Both the position numbers and the translations under genes were made by a program. The notes beneath the pieces are model-generated. The model saw only the letters and a list, made by a program, of their open reading frames with translations. It was not told the DNA's origin and made no database searches. A DNA stretch of 64,000 nucleotides. Source: Alviniconcha marisindica. Taxonomy: Eukaryota > Mollusca > Gastropoda > Provannidae. Below, in pieces: positions 1 to 20,900 of this stretch. The first letter of the stretch is position 1, and the number at the start of each line of letters is the position of its first letter. The stretch is from the NCBI GenBank assembly GCA_018857735.1, contig JABMCL010000871.1, forward strand, positions 488,501-552,500. The letters run 5' to 3'.

Positions 1-238
1 AATTGGACTGAAACTACTACTGTACCAGTGAAACACCACAGACACAGAGTAATCAGTATTTTATTGAGCCTAATCACTTTATCAATTTATGATGTACTAC
101 AGTTTAAGATAACACATATATATGTTATATAATATATATCTTATAAAGCATGTTGCCCACAGCACCTGAGTGGCTTTTGATGAATACATTATTACGTGTT
201 ATTCAATTGCCTAGTGATAAAAATGATTTTTTTTCCTC

Positions 239-341
239 TTTATTATTTTCTTTATAGTACTATAAGCATCACAGTTAACATCCTTATGGCAAATTATCTC
301 CATTACTGAATGACTTTTAAATTAAAAACTGCACCTTTATT
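239..341 (-). terminator. candidate polyadenylation signals of the minus-strand small gene
   Basis: AATAAA reads on the minus strand at 341-336 and again at 244-239 (TTTATT on the plus strand). Both lie 160-265 bases downstream of the stop codon of the minus-strand ORF at 502-801, a normal 3'UTR distance. The hexamers are seen directly; their use is inferred. The rest of 1-500 is AT-rich with no other recognisable feature. Confidence 0.35.
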
Positions 342-501
342 CCAAGGAACGGATCTGAAAAAATGCATGCTAACTGAAGCGAGGCTAAATTGAAACTTAG
401 TACTAGTAGACGGATATTCTGACAAACGGTCAAACGCATTGCATAAAATTAAAAGGATGCGTAGGGGTAGAGTGGGAGTGAGGTGGGGGAGGTTGCCAGA
501 G

Positions 502-801
502 CTACAGCTGATACCTAACACCACAGGAAAAGCGGGGGTGCTCTGCAAGCAAGTATGGGGCATGGTGAGATTCTCCTGCATTTTTGGCCATGGCCACATC
601 CTGATGCGCGGAGGCATGATCAACATTCTTGCATCTCACATTCCCCAGTATTTGCTTTAACTTCGAAGCACGGCGGGCGATACTTATCTTTTCTCCCAAA
701 AACAGGCCCACTTCAGCTTTAGTAATATCATTATCAACTTTAATTTTATCGTTACACAAGTGAATATTTTGCGCCGCCGTGCGAAGCAGCCGCCTCAGCA
801 T
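502..801 (-). CDS. small divergent ORF, unrecognised 99-aa protein
   Basis: The minus-strand ORF begins MLRRLLRTAAQ and is 99 codons long. It is basic and charged, with a probable helix around residues 28-50 and no domain I recognise. A coherent small-gene structure surrounds it. A strong donor (GCTAG then GTAAGT) lies on the minus strand at 1085/1084. A pyrimidine-rich acceptor ending GGCAG lies at 858-857, so exon 2 would start at 856, 55 bases before the ATG. AATAAA signals follow at 341-336 and 244-239. The sequence upstream of the donor gives no open in-frame ATG, so the first exon would be untranslated. It is divergent from YY1. It could also be a non-coding transcript or a chance ORF. 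Confidence 0.35.
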   Translation of the reverse strand: MLRRLLRTAAQNIHLCNDKIKVDNDITKAEVGLFLGEKISIARRASKLKQILGNVRCKNVDHASAHQDVAMAKNAGESHHAPYLLAEHPRFSCGVRYQL

Positions 802-856
802 CTTTTTGTTGCAGTTCAGTGAGTCATAATACGCAGCTCTGAACCGGCCACTACTC

Positions 857-10378
<9,522 letters not shown>

Positions 10379-10469
10379 TGAGCCCTTATAACTGACTGAG
10401 CAGTTTGCTTCAGACTCATGTTATGTGCGTGTGTAAATTACTAGTTTGTTTAATATGTAACTTGTATTT

Positions 10470-10566
10470 TCAATAACTGTTCTTTGAGTTTTAAAATATA
10501 TAACTGTTCTTTCAGTTTAAAAATATGCTATATAACTGTTCTTTGAGTTTTAAAATATACTATATG
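10470..10566. repeat. short tandem repeat, about 3 copies
   Basis: The phrase aactgttctttgagtttt recurs three times (one copy with cagttt) separated by AT-rich spacers, giving units of roughly 27-40 bases in YY1 intron 5. Confidence 0.7.
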
Positions 10567-10695
10567 TGTTATTGTGTACTGTGATGTTAATGTTCAGTCA
10601 CGTTCTAATTTCTTTGATGAGATAAAAAAAGTAACCTTGAATCTCTGAAAGAAATTCAATGACCATAAGGATTCTTCGGAAATTTTTGCCCTTAG

Positions 10696-10744
10696 TGATA
10701 TAGCCGTACTGATTGGCTGGCGTAAAACACCAGGTTACTTACTC
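10696..10744 (+). repeat. dispersed short repeat, diverged copy
   Basis: Matches the window-wide element whose core is TTGACTGGGCGTAAAACACC followed by a (TTAC)n tail; here the core reads ggctggcgtaaaacacc with caggttacttactca after it. Better copies are at 38406, 46452 and, reversed, 48090, 49904 and 50960. Confidence 0.55.
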
Positions 10745-10976
10745 ATTCAGATATAACTTATAAGTGCAGATTTTACAAATATGGGATAAGCATGTCTGGA
10801 TCATTCTTTGGTTTGCATTTAAAACACTTCAGTTGAGTTATCTTTATTACTTTTAAACAAATTAAAGTGTTAGATTTTACAGCTTATGATGTGTGCAACT
10901 GGGTCAAGCAAGCAATAACAATTTGGGCTGTTTTAAGAAGAGTCCTGTAAAATAGTCATTATAACTTTATAAGTAA

Positions 10977-10982
10977 AATAAA
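10977..10982 (+). terminator. AATAAA inside YY1 intron 5
   Basis: AATAAA lies 720 bases beyond the exon 5 donor. If exon 5 is not spliced, the reading frame continues for 40 codons ([11 protein letters not shown]...) to TGA at 10379-10381 and this signal would end the message. It is therefore a candidate intronic polyadenylation site for a short YY1 isoform. Confidence 0.3.
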
Positions 10983-11180
10983 ACAGACTTGTCAGATAGA
11001 CTGAATGCTGGCCAAGACAGCTTGAGTCTTGTGCTGAGATAAGAAGACATAGCTTTACAGTGTTTTATTTTTAAGGGAAATTAACATATCTTGGTTTTGT
11101 GTTTTGTTTGTCACTATTAACACAGCTGTTTCTTGGTGGTTGTGCATGCAAATTCTCACAAAAGAATGATCGCTTTTCAG

Positions 11181-12260
11181 GGTTGATCGGTCCTCGAAAA
11201 CGATGCTGGTATTCTCCGACCAAGGATCCTGTGATGGTGATCAGTGGTAAGTGTTTTCTTTAGATGTTTCGCAAATCATATCATGAGAGCTTTTACAATC
11301 CTTTTTTTCTTTTTAACTTGCTTAAAACAGTGTGAGTACGTAATGATCAGTGTTAGGCCAGTTGGTTAAGTGCCTAAAAAATTTAATATTGCAATTTTCT
11401 TGGATACTATATCTATGATCAGTGATGAACTTCATATGATGGTACTACTCCTTGAAGTTTACCTGTTTGTACCACTTCCATTGACCGTGACCACATTTCA
11501 AGGTTACAGCACGTCAAGCAGTTCCAACTGAAAATGTGGTTTTATTTGATTAAGTTGAAACTTTGTACTATTGTTAATTACATCAACTTACTCATGAATT
11601 GTGTGTATTACTTTTTTTAACTTCTGCATGATTAACATGGTTCCTGATTTGACAGAAGCTTCTGTCTGACATTGGCCTTTTCTATAACTGTTTAAGCAAA
11701 GTCTTTCAAACTTTGCATGGTTATAAGTATAACCATGCATGAGGCCTACAGATTCATACCAGGCTGGATAACCATGACCTTGTTTCAGGGTGACAGAAAC
11801 GTGAACTGCAAAATTAAGTCTTTTACAGTTTTAGATTCTTGTCCAGTGCAGTTCAAATAGATTTGTGTGGTTGCTGTATACATTGAATATAAAAGTCTCT
11901 GTACAAAATTAAGTCGATCAGTATGCTTTGTGTGACCCTGGTGTGGATTCTTGGTTTTGCACTTGTGTAAAGTTGTCTCGAGTGTAATTTTTATCATGAT
12001 ATTTAACTGCCATGTTTGACTGGGTGTTAAAAACCAGTTTCCTTCCTGAGCATATTTGCTGGTCTTGTTTTTAATTTACACAAATGAGGGGTGTGCATGA
12101 CTTTTGAGTATGTGTGCTTGTTTCAGAAATGTGACGGTTGAGGCACAGATACTAACTACTCTTTGATAAATGGTTGATTAAGTACACTTGTCAGGTTGTA
12201 ACTCATATTTTTGGGGGCAATTTCAGGGGTCAGTCTGCCTACACCATCGGCACACCGTAA
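11181..12260 (+). CDS. YY1: candidate 3'-terminal YY1 exons
   Basis: After a good acceptor (cgcttttcag) an exon starts at 11181 in the correct phase and reads K-VDRSSKTMLVFSDQG and on to ...DGDQW. TAA at 11248-11250 ends it if unspliced, but that TAA lies inside a perfect donor (GTAAGT from 11247). If the donor is used, the next candidate exon begins at 12227 and reads W-GQSAYTIGTP, then TAA at 12258-12260, again overlapping a GTAAGT. These residues are not conserved in vertebrate YY1, so homology does not decide. Either stop, or further exons downstream, is possible. Confidence 0.35.
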
Positions 12261-15200
12261 GTACACATAATTTGTTTCTGGTGTGATTGTGCAAGTTTTT
12301 TATTATTGCATTTCCAAAGGGTAGGCCAAACTTCTTTTTTTACAGTTTCTCCCAAGGATTTTTTTGGTTTCTGTTCCTGAATTTTTCAGACAAGGATGAT
12401 TTCTGTTACTAGTCTAAGTTTTACTCTGATTTATTTTGGCAGGTGCTTGGTTTGGGTCTTTTTGGCTACAGTTTATCTCTCTCTCTTTTCATCTATTGCT
12501 TGCACACACTTTCCCTTGCATTATGAGCCTTGAAGTTCATTCTAATGATTCTTTTCTGACTTGAACCATTTCTGATTCAGTGAAGTCATGCAAATGCATT
12601 GTGCTTGGTCTGCAACCGTAATGCCACATTTGTGTACTTACTCTTGCTGCCCTTTTTAGCATTGGACCATGGTCAGCCCTTCCTCCATCCCTCCACCCCC
12701 CACACACACATGCTACCACCACCTGCCCCGTGTGACTACTTTGTCTTGTTTGCACGCCCAGTGCCTTCAGTTAATGTGTCATGCACAACTGAGCAAAGGG
12801 TTACCCAGTGCAGTGACTCAGGTCGGCATTTCACTGGTAGCAGCCACACCACCCCCACCCCCTGAAGCACACATTTAAAAGCAGTCTTGATTCTGTTCAC
12901 GGAATATTAATACAAATGCCACGTGGTTTGGTCCAATCCTTTCTCACTGGAAGAGAAGCTGAAGCCAGGTCATGCATCTGGTTGGCTTGCTGTTCATGGA
13001 AGTCAGTAAGTGAAGTGAAGTAAAAAGCATCTTGATTTGGGTTGGGGAGTGGTCAGAAGAGGGGGCGAAACGGCTCAGCAGGTGGAAGGACGCAGCTGTA
13101 CATGTGTGAGAGTTTGATTGCCCCTCCAAGTTAACAATGATCTGATTGGCTGTGCTTTGCTGTGTGTGTGTGTTGCCCCACGTACGTACATAATATGTGA
13201 TGCCATGCTATGCTTGGGAAGCCCAGACTGACAGTGGGGTGATCGTTTATATTTCCAGAGCGCAGGGTATGACCTATGTGACCGTGCCTCCAGAGTCTCC
13301 AGGCTGGGGGTGAGATTCCAACCTCCATTTGTCTCTTCCTGCGTGTGTAGTGCTACCCTTGCACTGGACTCAGAAAACAAAACAAAACAAAAACACGTTC
13401 TCAAATGATGCTAGGCAGGGATAGGGATAGGGCTAGTGCTACTTCTATCGCTCCGCAGCATGGCATATATGTGTGTGTATGCAATTTGCTGGGGGAGGGG
13501 GGAGGGGATTGAGTCTTTTTCCCAGAGTGGCATAAAGCTGCTGGTTCTAAGACTTAAGTACATTGAGGCCTCTGGATAAGAGCTGCTCTCCCTCTGTGTT
13601 CTAATGTCCAGGTTGGTGCTTGGCTGGTTAACCTTCCGTCTGTCGGCGCAGCTTGGTGTTCATTCTTAATGTGTAAAAAGAAATTGCTCGCAGTAATAGG
13701 TACCATTTCAGCCAATGAGCTTTTATGGTGCTGCTGTGCTCGTAGCGAGGGTGGGTAGGGAGCTGATCGTTTGAACCTTTATTCAGTGTTGAGGAGGGTT
13801 GCTTTTTCTGAGTCCAGTGCACGTTTCTGTGCAAAGAAAACAAGAGTAGCTGCATACCTGTTTTGACTTGTATCTCAGCTCTTTTGGGAATTGTAGAATG
13901 GATATTTCTCAAATGATTTTGAATTAACTATATGGCATCCCTTCCTTTTGTAGTGAATAGTAGTGAGTAGCCAAGACCTGAGAAGAAAAGTTTGTGTAGC
14001 CTGATACGTGTCCTGCGCAGAAGAGAAAGTATAGGTACCGAGAGCACTGACGATGATCAACCTGAGATCACCCCACTGCACAGAGTTTGCTGAAGTGGTG
14101 TTGCTCTCCATCATTAATTATGGCTAGCGTCCTCACAAATTCCTCTCTAATCCTTTGTTTTTTGTTTTGTCGCCACTGTTTTGTTGCTTTCCCCTCTTGC
14201 CCTGGTATCGAATGAGGCCTGGAGCACTTCTGTAAGGTGAACTGAGGGAGGGAGCATGGCTTGCATTGCGCTGAAGATCCTAGTCACCTATGATACATGC
14301 ATGAGAAAGAAGCGGAAGAAAGAAAAAATAAGTGTTACATAAACCTCTCCAAGCCCCATCTTCATTTCTTGCTGTGTAACAGTTGTTAACTGGAGAGGTT
14401 TGGATTCCTGTTGTTCTTTTTCACCCTGGTTTCTCTGCTTTGTGGTTTTCCAGCTGGCTGACTAGAATGCATGATTTGATTTCAGTTTTTTGTTTGCACT
14501 TTTTTTAGAATCGTTTGTGGGTGTAATTTTTATAATGTATATAAAGACTTTTGTATGCGCAGCTGTTTTGAACTGTGGTGGCAAATCGACAACAGTCTTT
14601 GAAGTGTAGTGACAGTGAAATGTCTTCGGTTGGTGATCAGCTTGTTAAATACTTACAACACAGACTGCATCAGTGGATCATTTGCGCTATGCTTAGCCCC
14701 CCCGCTGGGTTTTTGATGACGGTACAACTGTGTAACTGTACACTGCCTGAAGTCAGCCTCCGGCGTAAAGGCTACGGTCACTGTGATACAACTGCATGAT
14801 TTAGCATCAGTTGCCATGGGAAACAAGAGAATGTGATTTCACCATCCAGTGTCTGATTGTGCAGTGTAGGGTTTGACTTTGCTCTATTTTTGCCTGATTC
14901 TGATCTTACTGGAGCTGTTGATAGCCATATCAGAATCATGTATTGTCTAATTAATGGGCGTTCTTGGTAAGCCGAGCCTACTATACCTGTATGCAGTCTG
15001 TTATTGAACAGAGACGACACTTTGAATGCAGTAAGAAATATTGCGCCTTTCTCGCACCATCAGTGTCACTGTCTCATGAATGGTGATGTTACTGCTTTTA
15101 TTCTTTCTGTCAATCAGTGCGCGGATGTGTGGCATAGCATGCTGCATGACATCTGTTTGGTGACATGCTAGGTCATGGAGTCATAATAAGACTCATGTGA

Positions 15201-17634
15201 CCCTATCAGTTGTGGGTCCAAACAGATCATCTTTTATGGAACAGGGAAAAAGACTGCGTAGTTTTGGATTCAGGTGTAAATTTGATGTAAAATCAACTGG
15301 GGATTTTAAACAAAATCTTTCATTTTAAGATTTTACTTTGGTCTGGTCTACCCATTGGACAAGACTTAGTTCTGAGACTAACATTCACCCGTCTGCCACC
15401 CATTAGAAGGTAAAGTGTTTATTTTGAATTAACATCCTATGAAATATGTGCAGTAATACATTTCCCTTCTTCAGAGAAAGTATTTAATTGTACATTTTTA
15501 TGCAGTTTGTGTGTGTGAAATTAGCAAAAGGAAACCTCTAGGGGCATATTTTAAGGGCAGGTGTCTTCTTTTTCTGTGTGCAGGGGTCAGGTGGAGCATT
15601 TGACATGGGACGGGGAAGTGACCATGTGATCTTGTGGCCAGTGCATGGTGGCCGATCAATCATTTGATAACCAGCCTAAGCAGTCTGCTGGAGATTGCCT
15701 GTTCCAGTTGTATCCTCTCCAACGTTGCTCGCCCAGACCTTCATGGACTTCTCCTGGAGACTCCAGGCCCCAAGCAAACGGCAGAAGGATATCCTAAGCA
15801 CTAAGCCTTGGGGGGGTCTGGCCGATTAGGAGTATGGCTATGCTTGTCAGTCTCTGTACATTGAAAGTTCTCAGGAGTTTGGACGAGCAGTTTCGCTCGA
15901 GTTGCAGCCAGATGCCGTTTGGAAAGAAAAGGAATTGTACAGTGAAGCACAGTCAGGGCTCTGCTTTGCCCATCATTACAGCTCACATTTTGAAGTATAT
16001 GCATGGGCAGGTGGTGTTCCATTGACTCAATACATTTCTGATGTTTCAGAGAACTGATGGGCTTTTTGTGTGTATGTTTTGGGGTTGTTTTTTTTGCAAG
16101 TGAAAATACTGTTTGAGAAAAGTTTGTAAATTAAGGAAAGTCTTCTAGGTAACTGGATGCAGCTAAAAAGCCTGTTTGACAAACAGTTTTCTTTTCTTCT
16201 CCCCTTTTCTGTTTTGACGTTACTTTGTGTCATATGTACAGTTAGTTATTTTCTTTATCACTGCCCAGCGCCTTGAGTGGTCTCCAAACCAGTTTCCTTG
16301 TTACATAGCTGTAAAGTTTAAATTTGATGAGGCTTTTAATGTGCTCAAATTAGCACCTTAAATGGAACGCTTTGTCATCACGTTGCACACTTGCTTTAAT
16401 GGGTGTTCTTTTACTGCCCCGTATCATCAAAACATTTGATCCATATCAGAGCTGAGCGTCATCCATAGCAACTCGTTAAGTTATAGAATTTGATCAGACA
16501 ACTGGAACTTCACTTAAATTCTGATTGGCTTGCAGCCACACGTTTTCCCCAACGATGAAATGACATACAGAAACCAGAGATCTCTGGTAATTAATCCATA
16601 CTAATAGTTTGACCATCGCTAACAACTGCCTACGCCTTGATGTTATTGCAGTTAGGGTGGATGGTATCCATTTTTACATTTCCTAATTGTTGACAGCTGG
16701 GAGACGAAAGTGCTAAAAGTTTTAGAATCCAGAACGGGACACTTGGACTTTTTGACACATGGGAGTTGCGCTGGATACATAGTGCTCTGGTGCAGTCTCC
16801 CACATGAACACAATTGTTTACAGGAATGTGTTGGAACAGTGATGGGTGTGAAAAGTATGCAAAATGAGATGGGTTGGGGGGAGGGAAAACGTGAGAGAGA
16901 GAAAAAATGGTAAAGCTTTGCCCCTATTTTGATTTTTAAAATTGAGAGAAATTTGATCCAGTTGGATCCCAAGATTGTGTTCCATTTTAAGTCATTATGA
17001 TTTCCATTTTTGCGTTTGTGTACATATTTTATTTCTCTGTGACAGTTGCAATTTGGTGGGTGGTGCAGTCACTTCAGTATTTAAAAAAAAAAGAGAAGAG
17101 ATAATAACCGCCACCAACTATTTCACCTCATTGGCCCATGTGCGACAGTTATGGAGTTGCACTTTTGGGGGGCTTTGTTTTTACTTGTGTATTCTATCAC
17201 AGTAATAAGTAGAAACTGTTGTATGTGTTAGTGCTGCCAATTAAATTTGTAAACATATGAGCATACATTAACATTAAATCATTTGTGGAAACTTTAAAAT
17301 GTGCCACTTTGTTTGTGAATGATGCAAAATGTCCTGCTTTTGTTTGTGAATGGTGTGAGTTAACTCAGAATTTCTGTTAAAACGTGTAAAAATGGGATTC
17401 AGTGAACTGCATCATCGTCCAGCATGGTTAGATGCTTTATGTGCACTGTGGGATTCTGAGGGGTGGCTGTTCAGAGTGGGGACCATGTCAAGTTTCACTT
17501 GAAATACACAGAGTGGGGACCACGTAAAGTTTGACTTAACGTATACACAATCATCTTTTTGAGTATTTATGTGCACACAAGCAACCAAACCTTAGTATTT
17601 ATGTACACACCAAGCAACAGCTTTTTGAGTATTT
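12261..17634. other. convergent intergenic / 3'UTR stretch between YY1 and PAF1
   Basis: No conserved protein can be read here on either strand. It may hold a long YY1 3'UTR. ATTAAA variants occur at 17240-17245 and 17273-17278, but I find no clear AATAAA on the plus strand. A degraded SINE-like copy lies near 13060. Open frames are short and overlap in several frames, as expected by chance. Confidence 0.5.
13060..13240 (+). mobile_element. degraded SINE-like element
   Basis: An A-box-like CGGCTCAGCAGG (13071-13082) is followed about 29 bases later by a B-box-like AGTTTGATTGC (13111-13121). This is the same arrangement as the copy at 8398 but more diverged. Ends are uncertain. Confidence 0.35.
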
Positions 17635-17651
17635 TTCTTAAATCTGTAAAA

Positions 17652-17657
17652 TTTATT
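17652..17657 (-). terminator. PAF1 polyadenylation signal
   Basis: AATAAA reads on the minus strand at 17657-17652, about 260 bases after the PAF1 stop codon, and is the natural 3' end of the PAF1 transcript. Confidence 0.65.
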
Positions 17658-17914
17658 TACAATTTGCTTACAAGCAGAACAATGTCAATGACTTCAACAA
17701 GCCACTAAATGACAAGACAGGCCACACCCCAAATGCCACCTGGCCCCTTAACCCCAACAAGGGGAGGGGGTGGGGGTTGACCCGCTAATCACAGTTTCAT
17801 CTGACGCTTGACCCAGTGTGCTTTAAAAGAGCTGCCTGATGTACGCGACTGTCCATGGGCGTGTACGGGAAACTGGTTTCACAAAACTCCAGCACTTGAA
17901 GCCACATCACTGTC

Positions 17915-20900
17915 TCATTCGCTGTCTGAGCTGCTGGAGTCTGGACCAAAAATAGCACGCTCTTCCTCCTTTTCCTTCTCTTTCTCAGCCTCGCTCTCGC
18001 TGTCACTTCCCTTTTCACTGCCTTTCTCACTGCCACTGCTTCCACTTCGGCTGCGGCTTCCACTTCGGCTGCGAGATCGGCTCTTGCTCTTGCTGCGAGA
18101 TCGAGACCGGCTTCGACTTCGGCTTCTGCTACCACTGCCAGATCGGGAGCGGCTTCCACTTTTACTGCGGGATCGACTCCTGCTGCGTGATACACTCCTG
18201 CTTCTGCTCCGAGAGACACTGCGACTGCGGGCACTGCCTCCAGATCTAACGCTGCCAGCATCACTTTTGTTGTCTTCAGCATCACTGCCTCTTTCACTTC
18301 CACTCTTTTCTTCATGATCTGAAACGAATCAAGGTGTGTGGAAAAAAATAATCAAAGGCACATTCTGATACATACACTTGGGCATTGATTCAGGCAGACA
18401 TGCAAACGCTGGCCCCCCCCTCCAGCCCCATTTAGCAAAGGCAGCAACAGTGCTATTAGTGAGGATGAAATAATGAACACTTAACTAAAAAACAAACCCA
18501 GTGTTTGTACAAACATGTAAAGCTAGGACATCATCAAAACCTAAAAAAATCACCTGCATGGGGTTTCAACAGTCCATCCCAACTTTACAGCAGCACAGTT
18601 GAACTGTGGGACACATTGTATTAACATAACACCAGTGCGGGGACTCACCTGATCCCTTCTCCTCATCCACTTGCCAGTGCGGGGACTCACCTGATCCCTT
18701 CTCCTCATCCACTTGCATCTCTTCTTCCTCCTCCTCTTCTTGTGGTGGCTCCAGCATGCTCATGCGTACCTCCTGGAGGACAGGAAGACATGCATGTATA
18801 GGTCATACTGAACACAGAAAAAATGAATGGTGGAATAAATAATGGAGCAAATGCACCCACCTTGTTATTAAACTTGATAACTCGTTTGGTTATTGCTTCC
18901 CCCTCCCACTTCTAAGTCCAGTACATTCGATCTCTTGTCCAATACTTGAAATCTTTTATATATGCTGAATATTTTATAGTGAATACACTCAAAATAGCTA
19001 TCATTATGCCCAGCAATCTTGCTGACCACAGATACCAGTACCAACAGGAAAATACATAAATGTTCATAGGAATGTGCAGAACAACACTGATCTGGCAAAC
19101 CAATGCATCTGTCAATGGCACAGCTGCACATATGAGTCCACCCACCTCCATCCTCCGAGTATTCAGCTGGGGAATGCTACAACTGATGAGTGTGAGACCT
19201 ACCTGAGCCTGCTGCTCCTTGCTGTTCAGCTCACGGTGCTTGACCTCCAGCCAGGACTTGGGCATGCGCTGAGACCCCAGCTTGCGACGCTTGCTCAGGC
19301 GCACTCTGCAGGAGATGAGTGTCAACTTAGCCAATATGGAAAATGGCATGGTTAAGAGGCAGCAATGTTCACGCAGCTTGAATTAACCTTTTCAGACAAC
19401 TGATTCGGGTGAAGAAGTAATGATTACTCATGCATTACAGAAAGAAAGATCTAAACACTAAGCTGACTCCTTCAAAACTGAAAAATAAAACTTTGTTCCA
19501 ACCCCAAGGTCAATGGGACAATCTGGCTGACAAAGCACAGACACGCAACAGATGGATAGTAGCTTTGTTACAGGGGGCCGATCAGATGACATGCCTGTCC
19601 CTAATAAGCCATATGGTTTCTGTGAATGTAAAGCACCATGATTACCTACTTCAGATGACGTTTCACCATGGCAATACAACTTGCAGTTTTACTTTTCTCA
19701 TGCACCTTTTACTAAAACTGGTACGAAAGTGTCCGCTTAGCTAAGATTATTACAATGCACAGTCTGAAAGATCTTGCTTTCACAATCAGCAAAGGGTTTC
19801 TATGGACAGATTCATAATTAACACACAAAGGAGTTAATCAGACTCATAATACTAAATAAGGCAAGCACTCATTGTGTCATAAACAGCCACTTGAAAAGCA
19901 GAGAGAACAAAAAACAACAAAAACACACACAAAGATACAGCAAGGTTACCTTGTTTCAAGCTCATTGTAGAAGACACCATCATCACGAAGAACAAAGAAG
20001 TAGGTTTCCTCATAGCCCTTAGAAAGCTTGTTCTTCACATTCCAGTTGTACTCTCGGGCCAGCAAATATTCATACCTGAAAGAAATGATCAAACCGATGA
20101 TACATAATTTGGCACCCAGTAAAACAGATACTGTTCACACTCATCCACGAACAGACATCACATTTGCATTTCTAAAAGCAGGCTGTCTGGTAGCTCCACA
20201 AGTCCAGAATTTGGTTTGGTAGCTTTACAACTCCTGAATTTGGTTATGTAAATTGGATAGTCACCAAAATTGAGGCACTTAAAAGTGAACACCCAAAAAG
20301 TAAGTATACTTCTGATTTTTTTAAAAATGGTTCATATATATTCTAACTGGCAAAAGAAAAACAAACACCCCCCTCCACCCAGACCCTGACCAGAAGAAAA
20401 AAAAACACTCCCCCCTTTACACAAAAACAACAGATTCAGTCACAAATGTGAACAGATATACGCAAGTCACAAATGTGAATATATGAAGACAACACTGGAT
20501 GCAGAAACGTGCACAGCATGTTGACCTAGGCATTTGGCAGCAATATCACTTACTCTTGGTCTGGTGTGTAGTCGATGTTCTGCTCAAAGTCAGCCTTGCG
20601 CTTTCGCATGGTTTCCTCCGTGGGGAGGAAGTAGGCCACAAACTGCTCCCCACTCTCGTCCACTGCACCTCTGCACAACAGGAGAAGGGGTGGGGTAAAT
20701 CAACAGAGCACAAACACTCTGTATGTGACCATTTTGAAGTAAAAAAAACAAAACAAAAACACTGTGGCACTCCTGATGAAAAAACACCCCATACATTGAG
20801 GTGTGTGTCTGTGTGCTGCACATAGTCATTCATCTTTGAACAATGCAGCTGCAGCTGAAGTCAAGTAGGTGATGATAGCCTTGTCCAGGGTGGTTCTTCC

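Noticed and set aside
17797..18315. 172-codon minus-strand Ala/Val/Glu ORF starting [11 protein letters not shown]
   Set aside because: It is another frame of PAF1 exon 13; the spliced frame is fixed by the preceding exons and by the conserved acidic end.
17808..18317. 169-codon plus-strand Leu/Ser/Arg ORF
   Set aside because: It is antisense to the RS-encoding last exon of PAF1, whose phase and homology are clear.
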